64,000 nt of DNA from Pictodentalium vernedei (lineage: Eukaryota; Mollusca; Scaphopoda; Dentaliida; Dentaliidae). Position 1 is the first letter of the stretch, and each line of letters opens with the position of its first letter. Position numbers and translations under genes: made by a program. The stretch is from contig CM062294.1 of assembly GCA_031216915.1 (NCBI GenBank), forward strand, positions 393,877,217 to 393,941,216, written 5' to 3'. The notes beneath the pieces are model-generated. The model searched no databases and was not told the origin of the DNA. It was given only the letters and a program-made list of their open reading frames with translations. This document shows, in pieces, positions 22,901 through 33,722 of this stretch.

Positions 22901-23455
22901 TATTATAAATTTTATATTGCACAGGAGCATATAGCTCCGTGGCCTCCTTGAGTAGTCTTCTAGTTGAAATGTCTCTGTCTGAATACTGCTGCCACAGTTC
23001 CATTATTCTTTCTGCCACCTCTCTTGTTTTATTCTGCTCTTTGCGTTTCAATTTCCCTTCTGAGATCATTATTACATGTGCAGCTGTCTGACTAGCTTCT
23101 TGATATAAGAGGGTGATTTATAAATAAAAAGGGAGGTTCCCTTTTCTGGCGCGTTGGTTGAGTCGGTTATGCCATCCTTCACAGTCATTGTTTGTACTGA
23201 TGCTGCGGCCAAATACCGACCATGTTGCTACTGAACAAGCTGTGCTTTGTATCCATGTAGTATCAACATACTCCAAAAATTCTTGCAGGTCTCTTGCAAT
23301 ATTGGACGTCGAAGTTAAATCCTCAACCACTCCCAATGCTTTCCCTCTATTTCTAGCAAATGCCGTGGATATATCATCAGGTTTGAAGAAGAGGTAAGGC
23401 AAATACTTGTCGTAGTAGCTTGTATACACGATCTTTCTTGCTGTATCCTGGCTAA
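22890..23455 (-). pseudogene. MULE transposase, C-terminal remnant (second copy)
   Basis: The frame from 23455 reads through WSVFGRSISTNNDCEGWHNR (about 23225-23166) to LPFYL, meets a TAA at about 23116, and continues in the same frame as ITLLYQEASQ and then RIMELWQQYSDRDIS to 22890. It aligns with the remnant at 1133-1971 over the NN-x-EGW segment. Only the part after the catalytic core is present. The word array at 22540-22672 is on its downstream side; the upstream end is lost in AT-rich tandem repeats. Confidence 0.82.
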
Positions 23456-23464
23456 AAAATAAAA

Positions 23465-23685
23465 CAAAAGGTATTTTTTATGTAAATTTCACTAATTTGT
23501 AATTCCTCGAAATAATAAAAATAATAATTTTTCATGTAAATTTCACTTATTTGTAATTCCTCGAAATAATAATAATAATAATTTTTTATGTAAAGTTCAC
23601 TTATTTCTAATTCCTCGAAATAATGCTACTAATAATTTTTTATATAAAGTTCACTTATTTGTAAGTCCTAATAATAATAATAATG
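23465..23685. repeat. AT-rich tandem repeat, about 58-bp unit, four copies
   Basis: The unit contains TTTTTATGTAAA, TTCACTTATTTGTAATTCC and TCGAAATAATAATAA. Copies start near 23470, 23530, 23585 and 23640. Confidence 0.85.
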
Positions 23686-24922
23686 TAACAAAACTGAGCC
23701 CCGTCCCTCTCAATTTACACAGCAACTAGCGCCTGGTGTGATTCTAATCGAAGGCAGCGCCTCCTATAGACCTCCAAAGGGAAATGCCATGCACCACCCC
23801 TGATCACAACAATAAGAGGGTCCCATAGAGGTCCACAGTTTGGGAAAAACTGAAGGTTAAGAAGCGGGTTCTCATTCCTAGCGGGGTTTCCAACGACTAA
23901 ACAACTAGAAAATAGATGTTATAATATTTAATATAAACAAAGCATTTCCAATTCTTTTCAGTACATTATACTACTCCTTACTCAAGTGGAGGAAGCTTGT
24001 ATCATTCTCTTTTATTTAAATTGGCCAACGGGCCATTCAAGAAAACTTCTTTACCAACAACCTTAAGGAGGATTACCAAAACGAACAGGGCTTGTTTACC
24101 TGTGTAAACAAGCACTACTCCACATTAAAGCTAACGCGATACCTTCAGCCCAATACCAGTCGGGAACGCTCAACCAATGCGCGAAACAATAAATAAGCTA
24201 CTACCCTTACCCTATCCCCGTCAGGAGGAGGGGAGCTACAAATAGTTTCATTTCTACGTACTCAAATGAGTTCCGTTCCAAAACTCCGCGCTCAAATCCT
24301 GTACAAATCCTGTACAAAATTACATTCTCAAGGGAGTACCACAACCAAATACCACGATTATCGCGACTCAATCTTTATCTATTTTAGCCAGCGCAGACCT
24401 CTACGGAGGTGAGCTGACCTACATAAATCGGATCCCAATCATTAACTATTTTATCCAGCGCAGACCTCTACGGAGGTGAGCTAGCCTACATATACCGGAT
24501 CCCAATCCTAACCATGTTCAAGCTAAATTGCGCATAAAACTTAACTCCTCCTGTACTTCATGGGTGGGGAGGGGCAGAAGTCTCCCATACCTACAAACAA
24601 AGTATGTCCCTCACTAAAGTGTTCCGTCCATAATGTACTAATTACATCCCAGGACTATGACATAATCTCTACAACTCCACAATAAATATACCGAGTAACT
24701 AAAGCCTTTCTCATGGTACTTCATGATGAGCAGGGTAACCTATCCAGGGAATTAATCGCCAAGCAATGACTGATTTTCCAGATTAAACGCGACGTGAGTT
24801 ACTTGTGACCGGCCAGTTCATCGAATCTCAACCTGCCAGATCATTGGCATCATGGCATTGACAAACTGACCCCCACTTTCCTCATTTATTTCACTCTTTA
24901 TCTTTTTTTTTCTCCATCTCTT
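23686..24922. other. Unassigned, with a 62-bp tandem duplication
   Basis: No gene motif. The phrase GCGCAGACCTCTACGGAGGT occurs at about 24391 and again at about 24456, each followed by GAGCT, CCTACATA and CGGATCCCAATC. The rest shows no recognised repeat or coding pattern. Confidence 0.5.
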
Positions 24923-24936
24923 TAACTAGTTTGAAA

Positions 24937-25067
24937 GCTGGCAGCTGCTCGTCGTTGCTCGGTGGTTCTCTCCGGGTACTCCGGCTTCCTCCACCCGTAA
25001 AACTGTCACGGTCATGATTAGCCATTGTGCATAAGTATGTGACCTTAAACCCCAATAAATAAATAAA
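24937..25067 (+). mobile_element. SINE, 5'-truncated copy with 14-bp target duplication
   Basis: This is the 3' part of the same family as 13322-13670, sharing TTCTCTCCGGGTACT and GTATGTGACCTTAAA and ending in (AATA)n. It is flanked by an exact TAACTAGTTTGAAA at 24923-24936 and 25068-25081. The truncation with intact duplication shows it landed in this form by LINE-type target priming. Confidence 0.95.
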
Positions 25068-25523
25068 TAACTAGTTTGAAAATACATGTCACTCTAAACC
25101 ATAAATTATTATGTTGTAACTTTACACTTTTAGGAGACGACTTGTATAAGCCTTAGACTTGATGTCGAATCCTGTTATTACAGTTAACTATACAAAAGTA
25201 CAATACCTTCTATTGTTCATGAATATTATATAAATTATACATGTTCCATGTAGTGTAACTACCAACCATTTTTCAATAAATATTGTTTAAACTAAACTAA
25301 ACAAAATATGAATTACTTTCATGTTTGTTTGAATTAAATTCCATACTGCAGAATATCCTTCATAATCCTTCGTAATATTCGAAAATTATCCAGAATTATA
25401 TCCAAATAAACAAGAATACGTCCACTCAGCACTTCGAACTCACGAACTGACTGGAAAATACTGTGTTCAGTTTGAGGATTTTTTTAAGCTTTGTACTCAT
25501 TACAAAATGTCTTTGTGTACTTG

Positions 25524-26147
25524 CGGTGGCGGCGCCAGAGTTACAAAAGTGTGGGGGTACAGTTGGGGATTGTGCAGCGCCGAGCTGGTGTGGATTTCGG
25601 GAGGGGGGGGGGGGTGAGTCCTCGCCCTAAGTTGAGAAATTTTTTAACTGTTTTGCAACAAAATCATGCGAATATGGATATCATTGGAACCGACTGAACA
25701 AGCCGGTTCCAATGATATTCATATTTGCATGATTTCATTGAGTTATACCTTTGAGAATTTTTCAAAAATATAAAATCTTATTTATTTTTTAAAATTGCTG
25801 CAGGCTGAATTCCAAACGGATGCCTTACACGCTCTCGATTCTAGCATTCGTCGAATACTTTTAAGCACTATGTTTCAGTCCGTTTAAACGCGGAATGCCT
25901 TGTTGCAATTTGGACCCTCGACTCTTGTTTGTTGTTTGCAGCTAGCGTGTGTGTGTTGGGGTGGGGGCAAACATAATTTCAAAACTTCTCTGATTTAGTG
26001 CACTTGGGAATATGGGATTAAGCATACCCACCATTACACCGCAACGTTCAATACAACAAAAATTAAAATGATAGTATTGTTTTACTACGCTTGTTGAAAA
26101 AAGTGGAGGGGTAAGTACCCCCTTACCCCTCGATGGCGCCGCCACTG
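25524..26147. mobile_element. Non-autonomous hAT-like element, 624 bp
   Basis: Inverted tips C(G/A)GTGGCGGCGCCA at both ends, flanked by an exact 8-bp duplication TGTACTTG (25516-25523 and 26148-26155). An 8-bp duplication with CAGTGGCGG-type tips is the hAT signature. There is no transposase frame inside, so the element depends on another copy. A hairpin lies at 25658-25740. Confidence 0.93.
25658..25740. repeat. Hairpin inside the hAT element
   Basis: Arms of about 35 bp (ATCATGCGAATATGGATATC side and its reverse complement) enclose a loop of about 10 bases near 25692-25702. There are few mismatches, so it is young or maintained. Confidence 0.9.
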
Positions 26148-26155
26148 TGTACTTG

Positions 26156-26682
26156 TTGTTTTGAAGTTACATTGAAATGGTCATTGCTAACAATTATTTG
26201 AGTGTTTATGTTTGTTTAAGATTGATATGACTTCTCTAGTTATTTGTGCTTTTTAACTGAAATGATTACTGTTAATAATTACCCACGTGTTGTTTTTAAA
26301 TGTTTAAGTATCTACTGTTTGTAACTTGTTCTTTGTGGCTTTTTTATCAGAAATATAAAAATACATTGTAATATTTTATATTGATCTTTCAAATGCTATA
26401 CTTTCTTTATTCTAAGAATATATTATAATGTTTACAAGTTATACGTAAAATAATATAATATATGCTATTTTTTTAGATATCCATGTATTGTAATTTTGTA
26501 TCTTGATGTGGTGTATGTGTTGTAAATAATATAAATGTACTCTGAACAATATAACAAATATTGGTTTGGCCAATAATAAAATTATGCTTTGCACTTTCAT
26601 TGTTCATTTCTCGTTAATAACTAACACCTCCCAATTTTCACAATCAGTTTTCCATACAAATACGAAAATGGTCCGTCTTGCC
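26156..26682. other. AT-rich, no gene seen
   Basis: Strongly AT-rich sequence with TTTG-rich stretches. No coding or RNA feature recognised. Confidence 0.45.
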
Positions 26683-26770
26683 TTGGGCCGAGTTGTCCCG
26701 AGGTCGATTTGTACCGAGGCCGATTTGTACCGAGGCCGAGTTGTCCGAGGCCGATTGTCCCGTTTCCGAC
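26683..26770. repeat. Terminal word array (GGGCCGAGTTGTCCCGAG type)
   Basis: About five units of 17-18 bp: GGGCCGAGTTGTCCCGAG, GTCGATTTGTACCGAG, GCCGATTTGTACCGAG, GCCGAGTTGTCCGAG and GCCGATTGTCCCG. It is the opposite orientation of the array at 15076-15200. The proposed right tip, read inward, is CGGAAACGGGACAATCGG. Confidence 0.75.
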
Positions 26771-27403
26771 ATGTGTAATTTGGGAACAGTGGTGACCCTG
26801 GGACATTTTCTATTAAAATGTCCAAAATATCAGGCTAATAAGAATAAGATTCACTGAGAGGATATGGGGAAGTGGGATGGAAGAATGAAGGATACGTGAT
26901 TCGAATACGCCCAAACCGGCCTCCGACATTTTTGCCCAAACCGGCCTCCACTTAACCCAAACCGGCCTCCACATTTTTACCCAAACCGGCCTCCAATATT
27001 TTCATCGTCGGCGACGGTTAAGCATTGATCATCCAAACCGGCCCACACTTTTTCACCCAAACCGGCCTCCATTATTTTAATTGGCTGTCTGCGTTAAACA
27101 TTGATCAATCAACCCGTCCTCCGCAATTGCATTTTGTGGCGTCTCTAAAACATCAATATACTTAAATAGAATGTCTTACAGCCGCAAAAAATGCAATTGC
27201 AAAAGAAAAATAACTTACATAAGCGAACTTTCCCCAGGAAACAATTGCGGTAATCTATTTCTAAAAGAAAAACAACACTGGGTTTCGTAATAACAGCTTT
27301 AATGGCATATATCAAATGGCAAAACAAACAGTGATGAGAATGGTAATCACGTATTACATAACTAAATCTTAGTGAAGCTCATAAATGTAAATGTATGAAT
27401 AAC

Positions 27404-27754
27404 AATTTATTTATTGATGTTTAAGGTCACATATTTATGCACAATGGCTAACCATGAGCATGACAGTTTTACGGGTGGAGGAAGCCGGAGTACCCGGAGA
27501 GAACCACCGAGCAGCTGTCAGCTCCCCGACATCGTAACTCCACACTGCAGCACAGGCAGGGTTAGATTGGTTGAATACATGCGTACCATCGACGTGCAGT
27601 ACGCCTTAGTACACGGCGTCATCGTGCCCCCATGCGGGCAATAGAGATGAAGTGGCTTGCCCAAGGACACAACGCGGTTGCCGCAGGTGGGATTCGAACC
27701 GAGGACATCTCGGCTTGCAGCCTGCACCTCTACCTACTGAGCCACCGCGCTCCC
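27404..27754 (-). mobile_element. Full-length tRNA-derived SINE in the MULE
   Basis: Same family as 13322-13670, in reverse orientation. The head begins GGGAGCGCGGTGGCTCAGTA at 27754, the B box is GGTTCGAATCC, the core TGTCCTTGGGCAAG lies near 27665, and the tail has ATGTGACCTTAAAC then (AATA)n at 27404. It lies just downstream of the transposase remnant. I could not see a clear target duplication. Confidence 0.9.
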
Positions 27755-28226
27755 TTTTGTTTGTTTAACCAAGTTTTCAAATTTCATGAGTATACACTCC
27801 TATCCTATCATTTCAGTCTAACCAAGTTTTCGTTTACAGCATACGTAAATAACTGTTCAAGAGCTGAACCCTGTGCTTGCTCTTTCAAGTTCAAAAATTC
27901 TTGAAGAATGTGAGTATGGTGAATATATGGCAAAGCCATTAGTTTTTTTTTTATTAATTTGTACACTTCTGTGCGTTGACTGAATTCAATTTCCAGTCCA
28001 AAACTTTGCACCTTACGATATACAGCTTGCTGCCAATGAAAAGTGCAACCTCTAAATTCAACATTTGGTAGCAAGTCACGAATGGCGAGCCAAACACCTT
28101 TCAAAATCCGTTTCACTTTTACACCGACAACACCTCCTAACTTATCTAAAATAGCTCTGAACGCTGCATGGTAGTCACTTTCTCGACGACGAGACATGAA
28201 AATGAAAACAGTCGGCACCTGCTTCA

Positions 28227-29216
28227 AATGCAAATCAAATGGTTTTGCGCGCCGAAGGCGCGCATGGACGATTTGGGGAGCAAGCACCTTTCGACCCTCA
28301 CTAGCTGTAGAATTGGAAAGTGTCAGACCGTTGTAAAGGAGGAGAAGTTGTGGGTTGTTAGCGGCGCTTGTGTCTTTTCAGCTTCTTTTTCAGAGGTGGA
28401 GGTTTGGAAGGAGAGACAGTGGTAGTTGGTGTTGTTGGTGGGCTGCCTGATGGTGGTTGATGAGTTTTGTAGGGTCTGGTCCTAGCCGAGTCTGGAGTGG
28501 TTGTGGGTGATTGCTGAGTCTTTTGTTGTTGTAGATTTCTGGCGTCTATTAGTTTTTTGGTTTCTTCGACTTTTTGCATGAATAGTTGGTATTGCCTGTC
28601 CATCTGTTGTCTGCGAAGGTCCCCTTGTATCTCATGTTCCCGTAAGATGTTCTCTATCCTGTCATCCGCGTCCTGACATTCTGGTTTAGAAGGAAGAGGC
28701 GAGTGGGGGTCAGGAAGAGGCGAGAGGGCAGCTTCCATTTCCACCTCAGTCTCCACAGACTCTTCCACATCCGACAATACCGACTGGGAAGCCGGCATTT
28801 GGATGGGGCTGTCTGTGGGAGTGGGAGGGGAAGTGGTGACCACCTCTGGCTCTTTCTTTTCCTCACCCTTCTCTTTCTTCATCTCCAAGAATGCCTCCAA
28901 GCGTCGGGAATCCCTCCGCTTGGTGGACGGGCTCTTCTTTCTTCTCTTTCTCTTTTCAGGGCCTCCTTCCCTCTTCGGGTGAGGACCAGTGCGAGAGGAG
29001 TTCCTCTCAACAAAGGTACTACCTCTCCCCGAGGAGGGCGGTGATATTTTCTCTTCTTCAACTAGGAATTCCATAGACAGGTGGACTCTCGTTCCTATCT
29101 CCTGGACAGTCCAGGTGATAGGACGAGAGACCCCTAAGGCTGAAATAGTCTTCAACAATCTATCCGGTATTTCCATGATTGGATGTTCGCTCTCTGAAAT
29201 CAGAGGTGCGAATGAT
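28227..29216. mobile_element. Insertion of about 990 bp flanked by 11-bp direct repeats
   Basis: CACCTGCTTCA occurs at 28216-28226 and again at 29217-29227, exactly where the transposase reading is broken and resumed. The inserted segment holds one intact minus-strand frame of 272 codons. I see no inverted tips, poly-A tail or known terminal motif. It could be a non-autonomous transposon, a captured gene, or an intron-like insertion. The segment is more GC-rich than its surroundings. Confidence 0.72.
28358..29176 (-). CDS. Intact 272-aa charged, low-complexity protein, function unknown
   Basis: Open frame with ATG at 29176 and stop at 28358. Residues 1-38 look folded (PDRLLKTISALGV, then TWTVQEIGTRVHLSMEFL). 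A basic stretch follows with KKSPSTKRRDSRRLEAFL at about 84-101, then KEKGEEKKEPE. A Pro/Ser/Thr-rich acidic middle contains a VSDVEES-like segment. A predicted helix/coiled coil (about 165-215) runs from ENILREHEIQ through RQYQLFMQKVEE to ARNLQQQK. The tail is proline-rich with a basic C-terminus (LKKKLKRHKRR) that could act as a nuclear signal. The K-S-P-S-x-x-R-R-D-x-x-R-x-x-x-F-L pattern recalls repeated hypothetical proteins of invertebrates, from memory only. No catalytic motif. It is unusual here for being unbroken. Confidence 0.6.
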   Translation of the reverse strand: MEIPDRLLKTISALGVSRPITWTVQEIGTRVHLSMEFLVEEEKISPPSSGRGSTFVERNSSRTGPHPKREGGPEKRKRRKKSPSTKRRDSRRLEAFLEMKKEKGEEKKEPEVVTTSPPTPTDSPIQMPASQSVLSDVEESVETEVEMEAALSPLPDPHSPLPSKPECQDADDRIENILREHEIQGDLRRQQMDRQYQLFMQKVEETKKLIDARNLQQQKTQQSPTTTPDSARTRPYKTHQPPSGSPPTTPTTTVSPSKPPPLKKKLKRHKRR

Positions 29217-29894
29217 CACCTGCTTCATGTCACCACTTTCCGACTTTATGAATGTATGGACAGTATACAGTTGTGTGAAAGGCGATCTCACCACGCGAAA
29301 GGTGCCGTCCATATACCACGCACTGAAGACTTTGCTGTGATTTTTCAACAAACACCTTTAAAGTTCGGATAAGGGTAATCCTGACACTTCATTTAAAAGA
29401 CCGTCAATGCTGTAAAAACAACCGTTTGTACCAGTTCAGTATGAGATGAGTATGACATGTTGTTTTGATAATGATTCCGACCACACTAGCATTTCTCAAC
29501 TCAACCTGTTTGAATAAGGACATCCAATGATCATCCAGTTTGGATGGCAGCAGACTGCCTATCAGGAAACATCTTTCACAACTATCAGGGATATGGAACC
29601 AACAGGTTGTGTTAGATTTCGTAAAGGATATAACGTTCCGATGGATTTTTATCACTTTTTAATAGGAGGATATCACTTCCTGTAAAATGAGGTAGGCATT
29701 TTTTTTATTTAACTATTTATCCAAAATCTCGTCGTTAATTTTTTTTCCAAAGATTATAAACCAATGGGTATGAATAAAATTGTAGAAAATTTAAAAAATT
29801 TAAAAAAAAAATCTGGCGGAGGCCGGTTTGGGCGAAATTGTGGAGGCCGGTTTGGGCGAAATTGTGGAGGCCGGTTTGGCTGGAGGTCGGTTTG

Positions 29895-30140
29895 GTTCCA
29901 GGTCAACTCGCCCTCGGGTCAACTCGCCCCCGCCTGTTTTCCCGAGTCACCTCGCCCCCGATCGGGGGGCGAGTTGACCCGCATTTGAGGGGCGAGTTGA
30001 CCCGGAAAATTGTTTTTGGGGGGTGGGTAATTTTTTTTACAAAATTGGGGGAGGGGTAATTTTTTAGCACTGTGAAGTTACCTACTTATTCCTTTTTCCT
30101 TATTCTACATTCGAAAAAAAAGGAAAATTGTCCAAACGAA
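29895..30140. repeat. Left outer words and junction block of the giant element
   Basis: 29901-30012 contains the word GGTCAACTCGCCC in both orientations, followed by a G/T-rich stretch to 30065. The junction block 30066-30140 reads AGCACTGTGAAGTTACCTAC, then TATTCCTTTTTCCTTATTC, then GGAAAATTGTCC. It is the reverse complement of 51870-51945 and, less fully, of 51490-51560. Confidence 0.85.
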
Positions 30141-33100
30141 CTATGGTGTAGGGTGGCACAGAACAAGACAAATTTAATGACACCTTGACCTTCCCTGTGG
30201 GTCGCCTAAAAGGGGCTTAACTTGACCCCTAAAAGTGGCAAACCTGTCAAATTCCCCTATATTGGAGTAATTTTGCCAAACAAGCTGTGGAGTAGGGTGG
30301 CACAGAAGGAGACAATTTTTTGGACACTTTGACCTTCCCTGTGGGCCCCCTAAAAGGGGCTGAACTTGACCCCTAAAAGTGACAAACTTGACAAATTCCC
30401 CTATAATGGAGTAATTTTACCAAACAAACTGTGGTGTAGGGTGGCACAGAAGGAGACAATATTTTTGGACACCTTGACCTTCCCTGTGGGCCCCCTAAAA
30501 GGGGCTGAACTTGACCCCTAAAAGTGACAAACTTGACAAATTCCTCTAGAATGGAGTAATTTTGCCAAACAACCTATGATGTAGGGTGGCACAGAACAAG
30601 ACAAATTTAATGACACTTTGACCTTCCCTGTGGGACCCCTGAAAGGGGCTGAACTTGACCCCTAAAAGTGACAAACTTGTCAAATTCCCCAATAATGGAA
30701 TATTTTTGCCAAACAACCTATGGTGTAGGGTGGCACAGAACAAGACAAATTTAATGACACCTTGACCATCCCTGTGGGACCCATAAAAGGGGCTGAACTT
30801 GACCCCTAAAAGTGACAAACTTGCCAAATTCCCCTATAATGGAGTAATTTTGCCAAACAAATTATGGTGTAAGGAGGAACAGGACGAGGCAAATTTAATG
30901 ACACCCTGACCTTCCCTGTGGGACCCCTAAAAGGGGTTGAACATAACCCCTAAAAGTGACAAACTTGCCAAATTTCCCTATAATGGAGGAATTTTGCCAA
31001 ACAAACTGTGGTGTAGGGTGGCACAGAAGGAGACCATTTTTTGGACACCTTGACCTTCCCTGTGGGCCCCCTAAAATGGGCTTAACTTGACCCCTAAAAG
31101 TGACAAACTTGACAAATTCCCCTATAATGGAGTAATTTTGCCAAACAAACTATGGTGTAGGGAGACACAGGACGAGACAAATTAATGACACCCTGACCTT
31201 CCCTGTGGGCCCCTAAAAGGGGTTGAACATGACCCCTAAAAGTGACAAACTTGCCAAATTCCCTATAATGGAGGAATTTTGCCAAACAAACTATGGTGTA
31301 GGGTGGCACAGAAAAAGACAAATTCAAGGACACCTTGAACTTCCCTGTGGGACCCCTAAAAGGGGCTGAACTTGACCCCTAAAAGTGACAAACTTGCGAA
31401 ATTCCCCTCTAATGGAGAATTTTTGCCAAACAAAGTATGGTGCAGGGTGGCACAGAAGATGACAAATTTAAGGACACCTTGAACGTCCCTGTGGGACCCC
31501 TAAAAGGGGCTGAACTGGACCCCTAAAAGTGACAAACTTGCCAAATTCCCCTATACTGGAGTAATTTTGCCAAACAAACTGTGGTGAAGGGTGGCACAGA
31601 AGGAAAACATTTTTTGACACCTTGACCTTCCCTGTGGGACACCTAAAAGGGGCTGAACTTGACCCCTAAAAGTGACAAACTTGACAAATTCCCCTATAAT
31701 GGAGTAATTTTGCCAAACAAACTGTGGTGTACGGTGGCACAGAAGGAGACAATTTTTTGGACACCTTGACCTTCCCTGTGGGCCCCCTAAAATGGGCTGA
31801 ACTTGACCCCTAAAAGTGACAAACTCCCCTATAATGGAGTAATTTTGCCAAACAAACTGTGGTGTAGGGTGGCACAGAAGGAGGCAATTTTTTGGACACC
31901 TTGACCTTCCCTGTGGGCCCCCTAAAAGGGGCTGAACTTGACCCCTAAAAGTGACAAACTTGACAAATTCCTCTAGAATGGAGTAATTTTGCCAAACAAA
32001 CTGTGGTGTAGGGTGGCACAGAAGGAGGCAATTTTTTGGACACCTTGCCCTTCCCTGTGGGCCCCCTAAAAGGGGCTGAACTTGACCCCTAAATGTGACA
32101 AACTTGGCGAATTCCCCTATAATGGAGTAATTTTGCCAAACAAACTATGGTGTAGGGTGGCACAGAACAAGACAAATTTAATGACACCTTCACCTTCCCT
32201 GTGGGTCCCCTAAAAGGGGCTTAACTTGCCTCCTAAATGTGACAAACTTGCCAAATTCCCCTATAATGGAGTAAATTTGCCAAACAAACTGTGGTGCAGG
32301 GTGGCACAGAAGGAGTCAATTTTTTGGACACCTTGACCTTCCCTGTGGGCCCCCTAAATGGGCTGAACTTGACCCCTAAAAGTGACAAACTTGGCAAATT
32401 CCCCTATAATGGAGCAATTTTGCCAAACAAACTATGGTGTAGGGTGGCTCAGAACGAGTCAAATTTAATGACACCTTGAACTTCCCTGTGGGACCCCTAA
32501 AAGGGGCTGAACATGACCCCTAAAAGTGACAAACTTGCCAAATTCCCCTATAATGGAGGAATTTTGCCAAACAACCTGCGGTGTAGGGTGGCACAGAAGG
32601 AGACAAATTTTTGGACACCATGACCTTCCCTGTGGGACCCCTGAAAGGGCCTGAACTTGACCCCTAAAAGTGACAAACTTGCCAATTCCCCTATAATGGA
32701 GTAATTTTACCAAACAAACTGTGGTGTAGGGTGGCACAGAAGGAGACAATTTTTTGGACACCTTGACCTTCCCTGTGGGCCCCTAAAAGGGGCTGAACTT
32801 GACCCCTAAAAGTGACAAACTTGACAAATTCCTCTAGAATGGAGTAATTTTGCCAAACAACCTATGGTGTAGGGTGGCACAGAACAAGACAAATTTAATG
32901 ACACTTTGACCTTCCCTGTGGGACCCCTGAAAGGGGCTGAACTTGACCCCTAAAGGTGACAAACTTGCCAAATTCCCCTATAATGGAGTAATTTTGCCAA
33001 ACAAACTGTGGCGTAGGGTGGCACAGAAGGAGGCAATTTTTTGGACACCTTGACCTTCCCTGTGGGCCCCCTAAAAGGGGCTGAACTTGACCCCTAAAAG

Positions 33101-33605
33101 TGACAAACTTGACAAATTCCTCTATAATGGAGTAATTTTGCCAAACAAACTGTGGTGTAGGGTGGCACAGAAGGAGACAATTTTTTGGACACCGTGACCT
33201 TCCCTGTGGGACACCTAAAAGGGGCTGAACTTGACCCCTAAAAGTGACAAACTTCTCAAATTCCCCAATAATGGAGTAATTTTGCCAAACAACCTATGGT
33301 GTAGGGTGGCACAGAACAAGACAAATTTAATGACACCTTGACCTTCCCTGTGGGACCCCTAAAAGGGGCTTAACTTGACCCCTAAAAGTGACTAACTTGC
33401 CAAATTCCCCTATAATGGAGTAAATTTGCCAAACAAACTGTGGTGTAGGGTGGCACAGAAGGAGACAATTTTTTGGACACCTTGACCTTCCCTGTGGGCC
33501 CCCTAAAATGGGCTTAACTTGACCCCTAAAAGTGACAAACTTGCCAAATTCCCCTATAATGGAGTAATTTTGCCAAACAAACTGTGGCATAGGGTGGCAC
33601 AGAAC
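30140..33605. repeat. Satellite A, left arm, about 24 units of 144 bp
   Basis: The unit contains TGGTGTAGGGTGGCACAGAA, CCTTGACCTTCCCTGTGGG, CTAAAAGGGGCTGAACTTGA and AAAGTGACAAACTTG. Units differ by scattered substitutions and small indels. Variants such as ACAAGACAAATTTAATGACA and GGAGACAATTTTTTGGACA alternate along the array, hinting at higher-order structure. Since 144 is divisible by 3, long frames with a 48-residue period appear; they are not genes. Confidence 0.95.
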
Positions 33606-33722
33606 GCTCTTTATGGGGCAACCAAGGCCCTAAAAGTGACAACCTCCCAGAAAACATTCTAGATGGGGAAATCTGATCAAATAAATGGTGCTGTAGGGTG
33701 GCACAAATGAAGACGAGTTGAT
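33606..33722. repeat. Satellite B, single left-arm unit
   Basis: The segment contains TTATGGGGCAACCAAGGCCC, TGACAACCTCCCAGAAAAC, CTGATCAAATAAATGGTGCT and AGACGAGTTGATTGAC. It is the reverse complement of the B units at 45925-46985. Only about 0.8 of a unit is present on this side against about seven on the other. Confidence 0.9.

Larger units (their letters stand above)
27808..29351 (-). pseudogene. MULE transposase, interrupted by a 1-kb insertion
   Basis: The N-terminal part of the core is at 29351-29217: WYMDGTF (first catalytic aspartate) then RVVRSPFTQLYTVHTF and GDMKQV. The reading resumes at 28226 with KQVPTVFIFMSRRRESDY and continues through FRGCTFHWQQAVYRKVQ (about 28060-28010) to 27808. 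The 990 bp between is an insertion flanked by 11-bp direct repeats. Where relatives have L-D-F-E before the GVWLAIRDLLP segment, this copy reads RILKGVW, so the second aspartate appears deleted and the enzyme could not work even without the insertion. The EGW-containing end is missing. Confidence 0.85.

Noticed and set aside
15076-26770. A single 11.7-kb MULE bounded by the two GGGCCGAGTTGTCC arrays
   Set aside because: The arrays are correctly inverted, but the flanks share no 8-9-bp duplication (left GTTATTTC, right ACATGTGT) and the inner sequences do not pair. They may be two separate remnants.
28703-29372. Plus-strand frames of 113 and 127 codons opposite the 272-codon frame
   Set aside because: They are antisense shadows of the GC-rich minus-strand frame.
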